Notes: generated from the sequence alone by a model not told the origin. 64,000 nucleotides of DNA from Lachnospiraceae bacterium (GCA_902363835.1 CABJBM010000008.1:124001-188000), one strand, 5' to 3'; shown: positions 43,038-53,005, numbered from the stretch's first letter. A program made the numbers and translations.

Positions 43038-43081
43038 AGAAAGAAAATATAAATGATATTTGGTTAGGAGAATCCCTGAAT

Positions 43082-45283
43082 ATGAAATTTAACAATCCAA
43101 CCTTTTTTAAATGGTTCAAATCAATCCTGCTGGTCGTGGCAGCGATTTTATTGTTATGCTCTATTCTGTGCGGCTACATGCTTGTTCTGCTCCGGAACAA
43201 TGCCATCCAGATGAGCAGCAATTTAACCCAGTATATTCAGACAAATATTGATTCCCGCCTGTTTGAGCTGTATAAATACTCATCTTCACTTGAACTCCAT
43301 CCTGCCAATATCTATCTTAAAAAATTAAAGACAGCTCCAAAAACCATTCCTCCGAAAGTCTATCAGTTCAGCGACCAGATGTTAAACTATACTTATTCCA
43401 ATAAATTAATTAACAGTATATTCATTTATTATCCGAACCTCCAGAAAATTGTGGGCAATTTAGGCTGCTATAACGCAGACTCCTATTATGCCCTGGATAA
43501 TCTCCTGTTGTTAAACGGCTATGAACAATGGCTGGACACTCTCACCATGGAATCGGACAGCGACTTTGCCTATCTGCAGTCAAACAGCCGAAGCCAGTTC
43601 TGTTATATCCGTAAGATAAGAAACTCAGCGGAGCTTGCAGGTTATCTTGTTTTTGAATTAAATGCGGACGAACTGTTAAATTCTTCCCTTATGACGGAAA
43701 ACTCCGGGGATCCTCATTCAGCCCTTGGAATTCTGCTGGATGGCCAGCTGATTGCCTACACAGGAAACAGCGAAGAACTGACCCGGCTTGCCTCATTGCT
43801 GCCCGACACCCTGGAGGCTCCTGTCATTTTGGAGGAATCCTCTTCCCTGCTGTATGCAAGACCCTCCTCTTTGCAGAATTTATGTTATTTAAACGTATAT
43901 TTTCATAAGAAAAACTTACAGCCGGTTTATATCACCCTGGGAATCTGCATCCTGGGCATCATTGCCTGCGGAATATCAGGCTTCCTCGCTTCTGTACATA
44001 TCAGCCGTAAGAATATCAGGCCTCTCATCAACCTGCTGGATAAGATCGGAGGCATTCCTGATAAAGAAAATGATGAATATGAGACCATCCATAAACGCTT
44101 TGACCAGTTGATCAAAGACCGCTCTGAAAACACCGAAAAAGTACAGGAACAGCAGTCCCTGATTAATAATTTCTTCTTAAAAACAGTGCTTTACGGCGAC
44201 ATGCACAGCGAATATGCTATTTTCAGCGTGGCCAAAAGATGTAATATCTTATTTGAGAATCCCCGCTATTTAATTGCCATAGCGGAACCAGTTTCCTCCA
44301 AGCCACAGCCGGATGAAGACCTGCTGTTTACCATCAACAAATATTGCGAAACACACCATTTTGATGTGATATCTTCCTTCCATGAAGGAAATCTCGTGAT
44401 TCTTTTTAATATTGAGGAAACTGTTACACAGAATATGATTTCAAAATTCATAAAAGAGATGAAGGCGGATGTGTTCGGAGAAAATAAATGGGTCATTGCC
44501 CTTGGTTTGGACTATGACGGTCTTGTCAATATACAATACAGCTATGCCCAGGCTGTTACAGCCCTGCATTATCAAATCAAACAGGAATCCTCCGTAATCT
44601 GCTACAACAACTACATGGAAAATATTACATCACCAGGTTTATCCTATATTGATACCTTTGAAAACTTCTCCAAAAATATGATCCAGAACGATTATAGCGC
44701 CGCACTGGTACTTGTGCCCGCTGTTTTTGACAATTATTTTTCCCAGGAGGATTCCTCAGAAATCACGAAAGTGAAATTCAGGGCAATACAAAATCTCTTA
44801 CTAAATGCCAAACAAAAGGCCAAACAGGGGATTCAGACATCCGGATGCAGTATTCATGCGGCTCAGATCTTATCCTGCACTTCCCCTGCGCAGCTGCGCG
44901 AATATACGCAGTGTATTTTAAAGGAACTGTCAACTCCTTCACAAAATACGAAAAACAGCACATCCAGCATAGCTGAACGTGCCAAAAACATCATTCAAAG
45001 AGATTTTTCCGATCCCATGCTTGGTCTTTACCGGATTTCGGCAGAACTGAATACCAGTGACTCTTACCTTTCCACTACCTTTAAAACCGCCTTTGGCATT
45101 GGTGTGGTACAGTATATCAATTCCCTGCGGATTGAACAGGCAAAAAAACTAATCTGCAGCACAGATTTAAGTATCCGGGAGATTGCATTGGCCGTAGGAT
45201 TTTCCAGTGATGCCTCTTTCATCAGAGTATTCAAGCGCTACGAGCTGCAGACGCCGAATACTCTGAGAAAGAACCAGAAATAA
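43082..45283 (+). CDS. AraC-family regulator with extracellular sensor domain
   Basis: 733 residues. A transmembrane helix near residues 15-37 (FKSILLVVAAILLLCSILCG) and a second near 285-310 (YITLGICILGIIACGISGFL) enclose an extracellular sensor of about 250 residues. A HAMP-like linker follows (HISRKNIRPLINLL), then a cytoplasmic helical part and a C-terminal AraC/HTH_18 domain (SDSYLSTTFKTAFGIGVVQY, LSIREIALAVGFSSDASFIR). Such one-component sensors (YesN/MsmR-like) activate neighbouring sugar-import operons. It converges, with a 12-base gap, on the operon at 45296-50120, the probable target. Confidence 0.88.
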   Translation: MKFNNPTFFKWFKSILLVVAAILLLCSILCGYMLVLLRNNAIQMSSNLTQYIQTNIDSRLFELYKYSSSLELHPANIYLKKLKTAPKTIPPKVYQFSDQMLNYTYSNKLINSIFIYYPNLQKIVGNLGCYNADSYYALDNLLLLNGYEQWLDTLTMESDSDFAYLQSNSRSQFCYIRKIRNSAELAGYLVFELNADELLNSSLMTENSGDPHSALGILLDGQLIAYTGNSEELTRLASLLPDTLEAPVILEESSSLLYARPSSLQNLCYLNVYFHKKNLQPVYITLGICILGIIACGISGFLASVHISRKNIRPLINLLDKIGGIPDKENDEYETIHKRFDQLIKDRSENTEKVQEQQSLINNFFLKTVLYGDMHSEYAIFSVAKRCNILFENPRYLIAIAEPVSSKPQPDEDLLFTINKYCETHHFDVISSFHEGNLVILFNIEETVTQNMISKFIKEMKADVFGENKWVIALGLDYDGLVNIQYSYAQAVTALHYQIKQESSVICYNNYMENITSPGLSYIDTFENFSKNMIQNDYSAALVLVPAVFDNYFSQEDSSEITKVKFRAIQNLLLNAKQKAKQGIQTSGCSIHAAQILSCTSPAQLREYTQCILKELSTPSQNTKNSTSSIAERAKNIIQRDFSDPMLGLYRISAELNTSDSYLSTTFKTAFGIGVVQYINSLRIEQAKKLICSTDLSIREIALAVGFSSDASFIRVFKRYELQTPNTLRKNQK

Positions 45284-45295
45284 GGATTGGTTCTG

Positions 45296-46996
45296 TTATG
45301 ATATTCTCTTAATGATCTCCCGGTTTATTTTCCGGCGCAGTTTAAACAGATAATGACTGCTGGAGGGGTATGACTTAAATGTCATTTTTTCCTTCTCCCC
45401 TTCCAGAATCAGAGACTCCACTGTTTCCCGGTCTGACAAACTTTCCAGCAGCTCCATGGCACGCAGATCATACAAAGCTTCCATCTGCACCTGGTTCCTG
45501 ATGGAGGAAACCACACTGCCTCCCTCTCCCGGATACACCAGATAGGGATCTCCGGAGGGAAATGCATAACCCGCATGGGTTTCCGCATAAGGATTGATAT
45601 GCCGGAGGGAAAAAGCAGAATTGTAAAAATTGTAGCCCCAGTGCAGGAAGCCCCTGATGCGGTACAGGTACATCAGCACTCCCATGATCCGGTTTCTTGC
45701 ACTTGGCATCGCATAGAACCGGTTTGGCACATCCACGCATTGCACACAGCAATAATACACCCACAAATCCTCCACACCATGGTCAATAAATGGCTGGATA
45801 TGGTCATCAGCGGGAATAGGGTGCTCTACAATACCCTGCTTATAAAATTCGTAGCTGCTGAGCGCATCCACAATGATATATCCCTCTAACAGGTCAGTGA
45901 CCTGTTTTTTAGCTGTCAGATAGCTTTCCAAGTGTTCTTCCCCAGGCTCATCCGAAATGTGGAAAAACAGCTGGTTTTTCTCGTATCCCAGATCTGCCAG
46001 CTTCCCTAAAAGCGCCGGCACAAAGCTTTCCAGAAAATGCCGGTACTCCGGGGAAACAGCTTCCACCTCCCAGCCAAAGATCTGCTCCATACCGTTGTCT
46101 GTTTCAGCAATGATCTTTGGCGTTGCATGTGCCCCCCACTGGGTAAAGAAATGGGCAATTTCCAGATTCTCAATCCCATATTTCCTGCATAGCTTACACC
46201 ACCGTTCCAGCTGGCCGAATCCGAATCGGTACTGTCCTTCTTTCCGTATCACTTCCACCAGCTGGACGGCTGTTCTGTCCCCTCCCACTGCCGTATCCAG
46301 CGGCTGTGTAAAAACAGGCGTCAGCAGTAAGTTGACCCCGCATTCTTCTCCTGCAAAACGGATATAGTTCTCAACGATCTTCCAGTGCTCCTCACTAAAA
46401 GCCTCAACCTTGTAATAGTCCGCCAGGCAATCCGCATGAAACCATTCCGTATGCAGAAGTCTCTGCTCCGGCAGGACTGCCGGAAGTACCTGCAGCTGCA
46501 AGGTCTGCTTCCAGTTTTGTTCCACTGCATGGGGATTATGGATAATCACGCCGTTTGCACAAGTCGTCACCTCTTCCGCTTCTGCCGTAATGGTTATCTC
46601 ATGGTTTCCTGCCTCTAAATTCCGCAGATCAATATCAATCCAGAGGCTTCTCATCTGACCGGGAACAGGAATCACCATGCCGTCAAAAGGCAGCAGCACA
46701 TCAGGAAACATGCCCGCTTTGGTGGTAATATAATTCGTATCATATTCCGCATAACAGGGGTAATCCGAAGGCACCAGCCCCACCTTCCTCATTCTCGCTT
46801 CTGCTCCGGATACCTGGATGCGAAATCTCTGCTGCGGCATCCCCCGCTCTCCATCCAGAGCAGTGTATACCAGCTGAAAAGATACCACTTCATTCCGGAA
46901 ACCCTCCAGATTCCAGTCCGTCTTCCACGTTTCCGGCATGCAATCAGGAAATACTTTTTCCAGGGAATGTGTCAAAAAGAACTCGTAATGTACCAT
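45296..46996 (-). CDS. DUF4091 protein (GH123-like glycoside hydrolase)
   Basis: 566 residues. An N-terminal beta-sandwich is followed by a TIM barrel with NQLFFHISDEPGEEHLESYL, where the Asp-Glu pair corresponds to the substrate-assisted catalytic dyad of GH123-type N-acetyl-hexosaminidases. DUF4091 landmarks GFLHWGYNFYNSAFSL and YLVYPGEGGSVVSSIR occur near the C-terminus. There is no signal peptide, so it is cytoplasmic, acting on material imported by the ABC system of the same operon. An N-acetylated hexosamine glycoside is the expected substrate, by family analogy only. Confidence 0.82.
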   Translation of the reverse strand: MVHYEFFLTHSLEKVFPDCMPETWKTDWNLEGFRNEVVSFQLVYTALDGERGMPQQRFRIQVSGAEARMRKVGLVPSDYPCYAEYDTNYITTKAGMFPDVLLPFDGMVIPVPGQMRSLWIDIDLRNLEAGNHEITITAEAEEVTTCANGVIIHNPHAVEQNWKQTLQLQVLPAVLPEQRLLHTEWFHADCLADYYKVEAFSEEHWKIVENYIRFAGEECGVNLLLTPVFTQPLDTAVGGDRTAVQLVEVIRKEGQYRFGFGQLERWCKLCRKYGIENLEIAHFFTQWGAHATPKIIAETDNGMEQIFGWEVEAVSPEYRHFLESFVPALLGKLADLGYEKNQLFFHISDEPGEEHLESYLTAKKQVTDLLEGYIIVDALSSYEFYKQGIVEHPIPADDHIQPFIDHGVEDLWVYYCCVQCVDVPNRFYAMPSARNRIMGVLMYLYRIRGFLHWGYNFYNSAFSLRHINPYAETHAGYAFPSGDPYLVYPGEGGSVVSSIRNQVQMEALYDLRAMELLESLSDRETVESLILEGEKEKMTFKSYPSSSHYLFKLRRKINREIIKRIS

Positions 46997-47019
46997 AGAT
47001 AATAATCCTCCTTTTTTTC

Positions 47020-47844
47020 TTATCCTTTGATTCCGCTCACAGCAATTCCTTCCACAAACTGTTTCTGAAGAAAGATATACAGAAGAAATGGCGGCAAAAA
47101 GGCCAATGTGGAGCCTGCCATCACCAGGCCATAATTAGTTGAATAACTTCCCTTCAGCGCAGAAATTGCAAGTGTCAACGTCTGCATCTCCGGTTTCGTC
47201 ACAATTACCAGCGGCCAGAGGAAATCATTCCAGCAGGTGATAAAGGTAAAAATCGTCAAAGATACCATAACCGACTTAATCAGAGGGATCACAATAGAAA
47301 TAAATATCCGGTTTTCGCCGCAGCCGTCAATTCTGGCTGCTTCCAAAAGCTCATCCGGTACGGTCACCATAAACTGCCTGATCAAAAAGACGCCAAAGGC
47401 ATTGATAATGGGCAAAAACAGCGCAGGATAAGTATTCATAAGCCCCAGCTTTTTCATAATGGTAAATACCGGAATCAAAGTCACCTGCCCTGGAATCATC
47501 AATGTGGCAAGATAGAGGTTAAACAACTGGTCGCGAAAAGGAAAATTCTTCTTGGCAAAAGCATAAGCCGCCATGGAAGATATGACGCAATTGAGCACGC
47601 AGGCGGAAACCGTCACAATGATACTGTTGGCCAGATTGGTGGCCAGATTGAAATTTCGGAATACCCGGTTATAATTAATAAAGCTGAAATCTGCATTTTT
47701 AAAGTTTAAATCCAGAACTGTTTTTTGTGTCAATGATACCAGCATCATATAGATAAAAGGAGCCATAGCCAGAAGCGCAGCAAATAAAATAACCGCTCCA
47801 ATGGTGATTTTGAATATCCAGTCTTTCTTGTTTGCTTCCCTCAT
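47020..47844 (-). CDS. Carbohydrate ABC transporter permease (MalG type)
   Basis: 274 residues with six helices. EAARIDGCGENRIFISIVIP is the EAA loop and QFVEGIAVSGIKG the typical CUT1 C-terminus. Its start overlaps the stop of the partner permease by four bases. It is similar in layout, but not close in sequence, to the permease at 33184, so this is a separate importer. Confidence 0.92.
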   Translation of the reverse strand: MREANKKDWIFKITIGAVILFAALLAMAPFIYMMLVSLTQKTVLDLNFKNADFSFINYNRVFRNFNLATNLANSIIVTVSACVLNCVISSMAAYAFAKKNFPFRDQLFNLYLATLMIPGQVTLIPVFTIMKKLGLMNTYPALFLPIINAFGVFLIRQFMVTVPDELLEAARIDGCGENRIFISIVIPLIKSVMVSLTIFTFITCWNDFLWPLVIVTKPEMQTLTLAISALKGSYSTNYGLVMAGSTLAFLPPFLLYIFLQKQFVEGIAVSGIKG

Positions 47845-48722
47845 GCCGCCTCCTCCCCTCTGTCCTTTAATAACAATTTCTGCACAAAAGATATAACCAG
47901 TACAAATACAAACATCAGCAGGGCAATGGCACTTGCATATCCCATGTTATATTCCTTAAATGCCGTATTGTAAATTGTGAGCACTAAGGTAACCGTGCTC
48001 ATACCAGGACCGCCTCCTGTCATGGTATACACCAGATCGAATACCTGAAACGACCAGATCGTACCCAGGGTCACAACCAGGAACGTCACACTGGATAAGC
48101 TGGGAAGTGTAATATATGTAAATTTCTGTACGATTGAGGCGCCATCCACTTCAGCCGCTTCATACAAGCTCCTGGGAATGTTCATGATTCCCGCATAATA
48201 AATCACCAGAAAGTATCCTACATTCTTCCAGATGTTGGTAATGCAGATACTGATAAGTGAGGTAGACTTTCCTCCCAGCCAGTTAATATGCGGAATGCCG
48301 AAAAGGCCCAGCACATGATTCACAACACCCGTGGGACTTAACAGAATCGACCATAAGGTACCAACCAGAATAGCGGAGGCGATGACAGGAATAAATAACG
48401 AACTTTTTACAAAATTCCCGAATCTGCTGCGGAACTTTTCTGCAATAACTGCTGCAAATATCAACGAAAGCATGGTCTGCACAGGCACTGTGATCAGTGT
48501 AAATACAGCTGTATTCTTCAACGACGCCCAAATATAAGAATCCTTAAGCATCCTGGCATAATTTTTAAGACCAACAAACTGAGCCGGCTGCATAACATTA
48601 TATTTTGTAAAGCTGAAATAAACATTCATGATAATGGGGATCAAAGAAAAGACCATAATCAGTATAAAGCTGGGCAGCACATATGCGATACCGGTTAAAG
48701 CCTCTTTTTGTTTGCTCTTCAT
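47841..48722 (-). CDS. Carbohydrate ABC transporter permease (UgpA/MalF type)
   Basis: 293 residues from ATG 48722, chosen for GGAAGGGAAG just upstream; a longer frame to 48788 lacks a ribosome site. Six helices, EAA loop YEAAEVDGASIVQKFTYITL. It forms the channel with the gene at 47020. No ATPase is encoded nearby. Confidence 0.9.
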   Translation of the reverse strand: MKSKQKEALTGIAYVLPSFILIMVFSLIPIIMNVYFSFTKYNVMQPAQFVGLKNYARMLKDSYIWASLKNTAVFTLITVPVQTMLSLIFAAVIAEKFRSRFGNFVKSSLFIPVIASAILVGTLWSILLSPTGVVNHVLGLFGIPHINWLGGKSTSLISICITNIWKNVGYFLVIYYAGIMNIPRSLYEAAEVDGASIVQKFTYITLPSLSSVTFLVVTLGTIWSFQVFDLVYTMTGGGPGMSTVTLVLTIYNTAFKEYNMGYASAIALLMFVFVLVISFVQKLLLKDRGEEAA

Positions 48723-48794
48723 AGACTTCCCTTCCTTTTGCCTTGATAAAGTTCTGCCTGACGAATCAGATTCCGTCAGGCAGATCATGGACCG

Positions 48795-50120
48795 CTAATT
48801 AATACTTTCAGAATATTCTACTGTTTTCTGAATTGCCTCTTCCGGTGTTAAATCTCCAAGCATCATCAGCTGCAAATTCTTGTATAATGTATCCATGACT
48901 TTAAAGGAACCATTTGCAACAGGCAGGGTATGTAAATATTCATTCTGTGTCTCATACATATCCTTAAACGCCGGGTTGTCATTATATTCCTCATCCTTAG
49001 TAATCGGAGGAAATCCTGCGATCTCTTTATGGAAGCTGGACATCACGGCCGCAGACGTCATGTACTTAATAAGGTCCACTGCCAATTCTTTATTTTTACA
49101 TGCATTGCTTACAATCAGTGCATCGGATGCTACCCATGTAGCTTTTGTCTTTTTCTCAAAACTGGGGATAAATGACCAGTTAATGCCGGCATCAGTTAAC
49201 ACACCTGCTGATTTTGCATCCATAGAAGCTACTGCTATACGGTCTTCGCAGAACTGGGTTCTCACATCATCTCCTGACAACGCCAGACTTTCATCTGTAA
49301 GCACACCGTATTTGAATTTCAAATCATAAAGAAACTGCGCTGCCTCCACAGCTGCTCCATTGTCCATCAAAGCAATCTTGCTGCCGTCTTTATTATAGAT
49401 ATCTCCACCGGCCTGCCATAAATATGGATAGTAGATGTTATTTAACGCACCGATTGCCGGATCTGCCCATTCCTGTGCAAAAGGTATTACATTTCCCAAA
49501 TTGGCTTCTTTAACCTTCACCAGCACCTGGGTCAGCTCATCCCATGTCTCCGGCAGTTCCGTAACTCCCGCTTCATTCAGAATGTCCATGTTGAAATATG
49601 GAATTCTCGCATTCCCTACAATAAATGGAATGGCATACTGTCCGCCCTTCATGTTCCCCTGATCATAGTACAGGTAATTATCCTTCTCTTCCTGAGTAAA
49701 ATAACTGTCTACATCTGCCAGTGTTCCCATCTCAATAAAATCATTGAACATCTCCAGATACATATAACCTACATCCGGGCCTTCACCGGAGGAGAAACCT
49801 GTGAGATATTTTTCTTCATAATTACCCCATGGTGTAATTTCAATTGACAGCTTTACATTGTTCTCTTCCGCCCACGGCTCTAATGTCTTAGTCCAGAATT
49901 CCTTATCCAGGGAATCTCCTGTTCCAAATGGGGGCATCCATAACAGAAGATTTGTCTTCTCCCCTTTATCGTTATCTGCTCCTTTTGTGCTGCCTGCATC
50001 ACTGCTTACACTGCTTGCCGCGGTACTTGTTTCTCCATCTGCTCCTTTTCCGCATCCCAATAGGGAAACACCCGTCATTGCCGTAACCAACAAAACACCC
50101 AATACTTTTTTTGCTTTCAT
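48795..50120 (-). CDS. Sugar ABC transporter substrate-binding lipoprotein
   Basis: 441 residues of solute-binding family 1. Lipobox MTGVSLLGCGKG, then a Ser/Thr/Ala linker and NLLLWMPPFGTGDSLDKEF at the start of the mature lobe. First gene of its operon; ribosome site AGGAGAGG before ATG 50120. The gene is preceded by a direct repeat at 50273-50305 that could bind the AraC-type regulator. Confidence 0.9.
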   Translation of the reverse strand: MKAKKVLGVLLVTAMTGVSLLGCGKGADGETSTAASSVSSDAGSTKGADNDKGEKTNLLLWMPPFGTGDSLDKEFWTKTLEPWAEENNVKLSIEITPWGNYEEKYLTGFSSGEGPDVGYMYLEMFNDFIEMGTLADVDSYFTQEEKDNYLYYDQGNMKGGQYAIPFIVGNARIPYFNMDILNEAGVTELPETWDELTQVLVKVKEANLGNVIPFAQEWADPAIGALNNIYYPYLWQAGGDIYNKDGSKIALMDNGAAVEAAQFLYDLKFKYGVLTDESLALSGDDVRTQFCEDRIAVASMDAKSAGVLTDAGINWSFIPSFEKKTKATWVASDALIVSNACKNKELAVDLIKYMTSAAVMSSFHKEIAGFPPITKDEEYNDNPAFKDMYETQNEYLHTLPVANGSFKVMDTLYKNLQLMMLGDLTPEEAIQKTVEYSESIN

Positions 50121-50272
50121 ATCCTCTCTCCTATTCTCTGTTCTCCTTTACTTACTGCTTCGTAAGCACCCTTATCTTAGCAGATTATTCTAAAATCTTA
50201 AATGCTCCATTTTTTATAAGTTTAAACATTTGTTATATGATTCAGCGTAAAAACCAATATTTTATGTGATTA

Positions 50273-50305
50273 ATTTACATTTTCTTAGTTTTTCATTTAC
50301 ATTTT
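50273..50305. promoter_or_regulatory. Direct repeat with 22-bp period, candidate AraC-type operator
   Basis: ATTTACATTTT occurs at 50273-50283 and 50295-50305, exactly 22 bp (two helical turns) apart, about 150 bases upstream of the sugar-binding protein gene. AraC-family activators usually bind such tandem half-sites. Confidence 0.5.
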
Positions 50306-50693
50306 TTGTTATTATTGTACTTAAGTTATTACTTTTTATAGAATGTTATATAAAAATTGTATATTCAAACCGTATACCAGAGGCATTTCCAACTTCCCTT
50401 CCTCCCCCAAATCGTGGGTGGCAGGGGGAATCTTTCCTGCTTATTATTGTAAAATTCCCTTATGCATTATAAATACACTCTCAAAACTACTTTGCCCGTC
50501 TTTTTCCTAATAGACCATAAACGCCTTAACTGTTTCTTTCATCAAAATTCTAGGCAGAATTTCCTATCCCCTAAAGGTGAGGAAGACTAATTCAGCAATA
50601 AATACTGATTACCAAATTTCTGAGATACGGGATGAAACATAACAGCTTAGGGTTAAAGTTGGCACCTGTGATATTTTCCATTCCGGGCGAACT

Positions 50694-50730
50694 AAAAAAC
50701 ACCTGATGGTTGTTCCATCAGATGCTTTTA
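50694..50730. terminator. Orphan bidirectional terminator
   Basis: CTGATGG (50703-50709) pairs with CCATCAG (50715-50721), with T-runs on both sides (CTTTTAT on plus; TTTTTT on the reverse strand). No gene ends here on either strand, so an unannotated transcript or a backup stop for ftsH is possible. Confidence 0.65.
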
Positions 50731-50883
50731 TATTCTTCTTTCTATTAAACAAATATACCTGCTGCCAGAAAGTATATCCTCTCCGCCTTAAGCAAAAACC
50801 TTATGGATTAAAAATAATAAGCTTAAAACATAGTATATAAAATTGAGCAAATATCCATTTATTATAATAAAGTACAACAAGTG

Positions 50884-50927
50884 GAAAAAAGACAGCCGTG
50901 CAAAGCTCTGCCAATGCACCGCTGCCT
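50884..50927 (-). terminator. Intrinsic terminator of ftsH
   Basis: Reverse strand GGCAGCGGTGCA and TGCACGGCTGTC pair at 11 of 12 positions around a 12-base loop, followed by TTTTTT. It lies 16 bases after the ftsH stop. Confidence 0.85.
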
Positions 50928-50942
50928 GATGATTCTTAAGCC

Positions 50943-52925
50943 TTAATTCTTAACATCTCCCACATCTAAAAGGGATTCCTTTGGTTCCTCTTTTTCCTCT
51001 ATCCAATCGGAAAGGCTGTCTTCCTCTTCCTTTGACTTGTTTCCGTTTTCAGAGTCCTTGTTCTCTTCCTTTGGCTCCGGAATTCCCTTTGCCTCCCGGA
51101 ATATCTTCATGAATTCCTTGCCGGTAATAGTCTCTCTTTCGATCAGGAATTCTGCGATCTTATCCATTACATCACGGTTCTCGGACAAAAGACCTTTAGC
51201 CTCTTCATAGGCTTCCTTTAACATCTTCATGACTTCTTCGTCTACCTGGGAAGCAGTGGCTTCTGCACAGTTCATTACAGTCCGCCCGCTTAAGTATTGG
51301 TCTTCCTTGGTTGCCAGCCCCATAAGGCCGAATTTTTCCGACATACCATACTGGGTGATCATGGCACGGGCCACCTTTGTAGCCTGTTCAATATCATTGG
51401 CCGCACCGGTGGTAACGGTATCAAAGACGATCTCTTCTGCCGCACGGCCGGCAAGATAACCTACCAGCATGGCATGAAGCTCTTTCCTGGAATTTAAAAA
51501 TTTCTCTTCTTCCGGCACATGCATTACATATCCCAAAGCTCCCATGGTCCTTGGAACAATGGTGATCTTCTGTACAGGCTCTGCATCCTTTTGAAGGGCG
51601 CTGACCAGGGCATGTCCCACCTCATGGTAAGAAACAATGCGCCGCTCCTCTTTGTTAAGTACCCGGTCTTTTTTCTCCTTGCCTACCAGCACCACTTCCA
51701 CCGCCTCAAACAAGTCCTTCTGGCACACTGAATGGCGGCCGTTTTTTACCGCCAGAATGGCAGCTTCATTGATCATATTAGCGAGGTCAGAACCAACGGC
51801 TCCTGAAGTTGCCAGGGCAATGGCGTCTAAATCAACGGTATCGTCAAGAAGCACATCCCGGGCATGAACCTTTAAAATATCCACACGGCCTTTTAAATCC
51901 GGCTTATCCACAATAATCCGGCGGTCAAAACGGCCGGGGCGGAGAAGTGCCGGATCCAGGATCTCAGGGCGGTTGGTAGCTGCAAGTACCAAAAGTCCCT
52001 TGGAGGAATCAAAACCATCCATCTCTGAAAGCAGCTGGTTCAAGGTCTGCTCCCTCTCATCGTTTCCGCCGCCGAATTTGGAATCACGGCTCTTTCCGAT
52101 GGCATCCACCTCATCAATAAAAATAATACAGGGAGCGGACTCCTGGGCCTGTTTAAATAAATCCCGGACACGGGAAGCTCCCACGCCTACAAACATCTCT
52201 ACAAAATCAGAACCGGACAGGGAATAAAAGGGAACATGGGCCTCACCTGCAACTGCCTTGGCAAGAAGGGTCTTTCCTGTTCCGGGAGGTCCCACAAGAA
52301 GGGCACCCTTGGGAAGCTTTGCACCGATCTTCGTATATTTTCCAGGGTTGTGGAGAAAGTCCACGATCTCAGTTAAGGATTCCTTTGCCTCATCTTCTCC
52401 CGCCACATCCTTAAAGGTAATACCTGTTTCCTTCTGCACATAGACCTTGGCATTGCTCTTTCCCACGCCCATAAGTCCGCCTCCGCCGACTCTGCGCATC
52501 ATGAAATTCAAAAGAAATCCCATGGCCGCAAATAAAAGCAGGTAGCTGACAATGGTCTGAATGAAAAAGTTGCCGTCACGGCGGGTTCTAAGGGTTTCCA
52601 CCCCTGCGGTGCGGAGGCGCTCCGCAAGATTTAAATCGTTGTCCATCCTTACTGTATAATAGGTAACGCCAGGCTTATATCCCTCCCAGGTTTTCTTGGG
52701 ATTTATGACAATCTTTGAATCTTCTACATTAACCGATTCCACCTGCTTTTCATCTACCATATTCATAAAGGTGTCATAGCTCAGTTCCTTATTGGTCCTC
52801 GTTGTAATCGCGTTATGCAGGTAAGAGATTCCTGCTACCGCAATAAGAAACGCGATGACCCATATGGCGATTGCCTGGGTATTCTTCGGCATCTTATTAT
52901 TATTATTTTGATTCTTGTTATCCAT
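50943..52925 (-). CDS. ftsH: ATP-dependent zinc metalloprotease FtsH
   Basis: 660 residues. Two N-terminal transmembrane helices (IAIWVIAFLIAVAGISYL and IVSYLLLFAAMGFLLNF) flank a small external domain. The AAA module has Walker A LLVGPPGTGKTLLAKA, Walker B IIFIDEVDAIGKS and second region of homology ATNRPEILDPALLRPGRFDR. The zinc site is SYHEVGHAL with downstream TGAANDIEQAT. It degrades membrane and regulatory proteins. The acidic C-terminus is Lachnospiraceae-like in composition. Promoter at 52977-53005. Confidence 0.97.
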   Translation of the reverse strand: MDNKNQNNNNKMPKNTQAIAIWVIAFLIAVAGISYLHNAITTRTNKELSYDTFMNMVDEKQVESVNVEDSKIVINPKKTWEGYKPGVTYYTVRMDNDLNLAERLRTAGVETLRTRRDGNFFIQTIVSYLLLFAAMGFLLNFMMRRVGGGGLMGVGKSNAKVYVQKETGITFKDVAGEDEAKESLTEIVDFLHNPGKYTKIGAKLPKGALLVGPPGTGKTLLAKAVAGEAHVPFYSLSGSDFVEMFVGVGASRVRDLFKQAQESAPCIIFIDEVDAIGKSRDSKFGGGNDEREQTLNQLLSEMDGFDSSKGLLVLAATNRPEILDPALLRPGRFDRRIIVDKPDLKGRVDILKVHARDVLLDDTVDLDAIALATSGAVGSDLANMINEAAILAVKNGRHSVCQKDLFEAVEVVLVGKEKKDRVLNKEERRIVSYHEVGHALVSALQKDAEPVQKITIVPRTMGALGYVMHVPEEEKFLNSRKELHAMLVGYLAGRAAEEIVFDTVTTGAANDIEQATKVARAMITQYGMSEKFGLMGLATKEDQYLSGRTVMNCAEATASQVDEEVMKMLKEAYEEAKGLLSENRDVMDKIAEFLIERETITGKEFMKIFREAKGIPEPKEENKDSENGNKSKEEEDSLSDWIEEKEEPKESLLDVGDVKN

Positions 52926-52976
52926 CTGTGTAAGTTCTCCATTCCGGATAGATTCTACCCATTCTATACCTTTATC

Positions 52977-53005
52977 ATTATAGTGTCAGTCTCCCCATAA
53001 ATCAA
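52977..53005 (-). promoter_or_regulatory. Sigma-A promoter of ftsH
   Basis: Reverse strand TTGATT (complement of 53000-53005), 17-bp spacer, TATAAT (complement of 52977-52982). Confidence 0.75.

Larger units (their letters stand above)
50121..50883. other. Long AT-rich intergenic region without a recognised gene
   Basis: It contains the direct repeat at 50273-50305, a C-rich hairpin (CCTCCCCCAAATCGTGGGTG and GCAGGGGGAA, about 50400-50435) and an isolated terminator at 50694-50730. A short plus-strand stretch near 50653-50704 (LKLAPVIFSIPGELKNT) looks coding-like but has no start or family. Nothing else was recognised. Confidence 0.4.
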
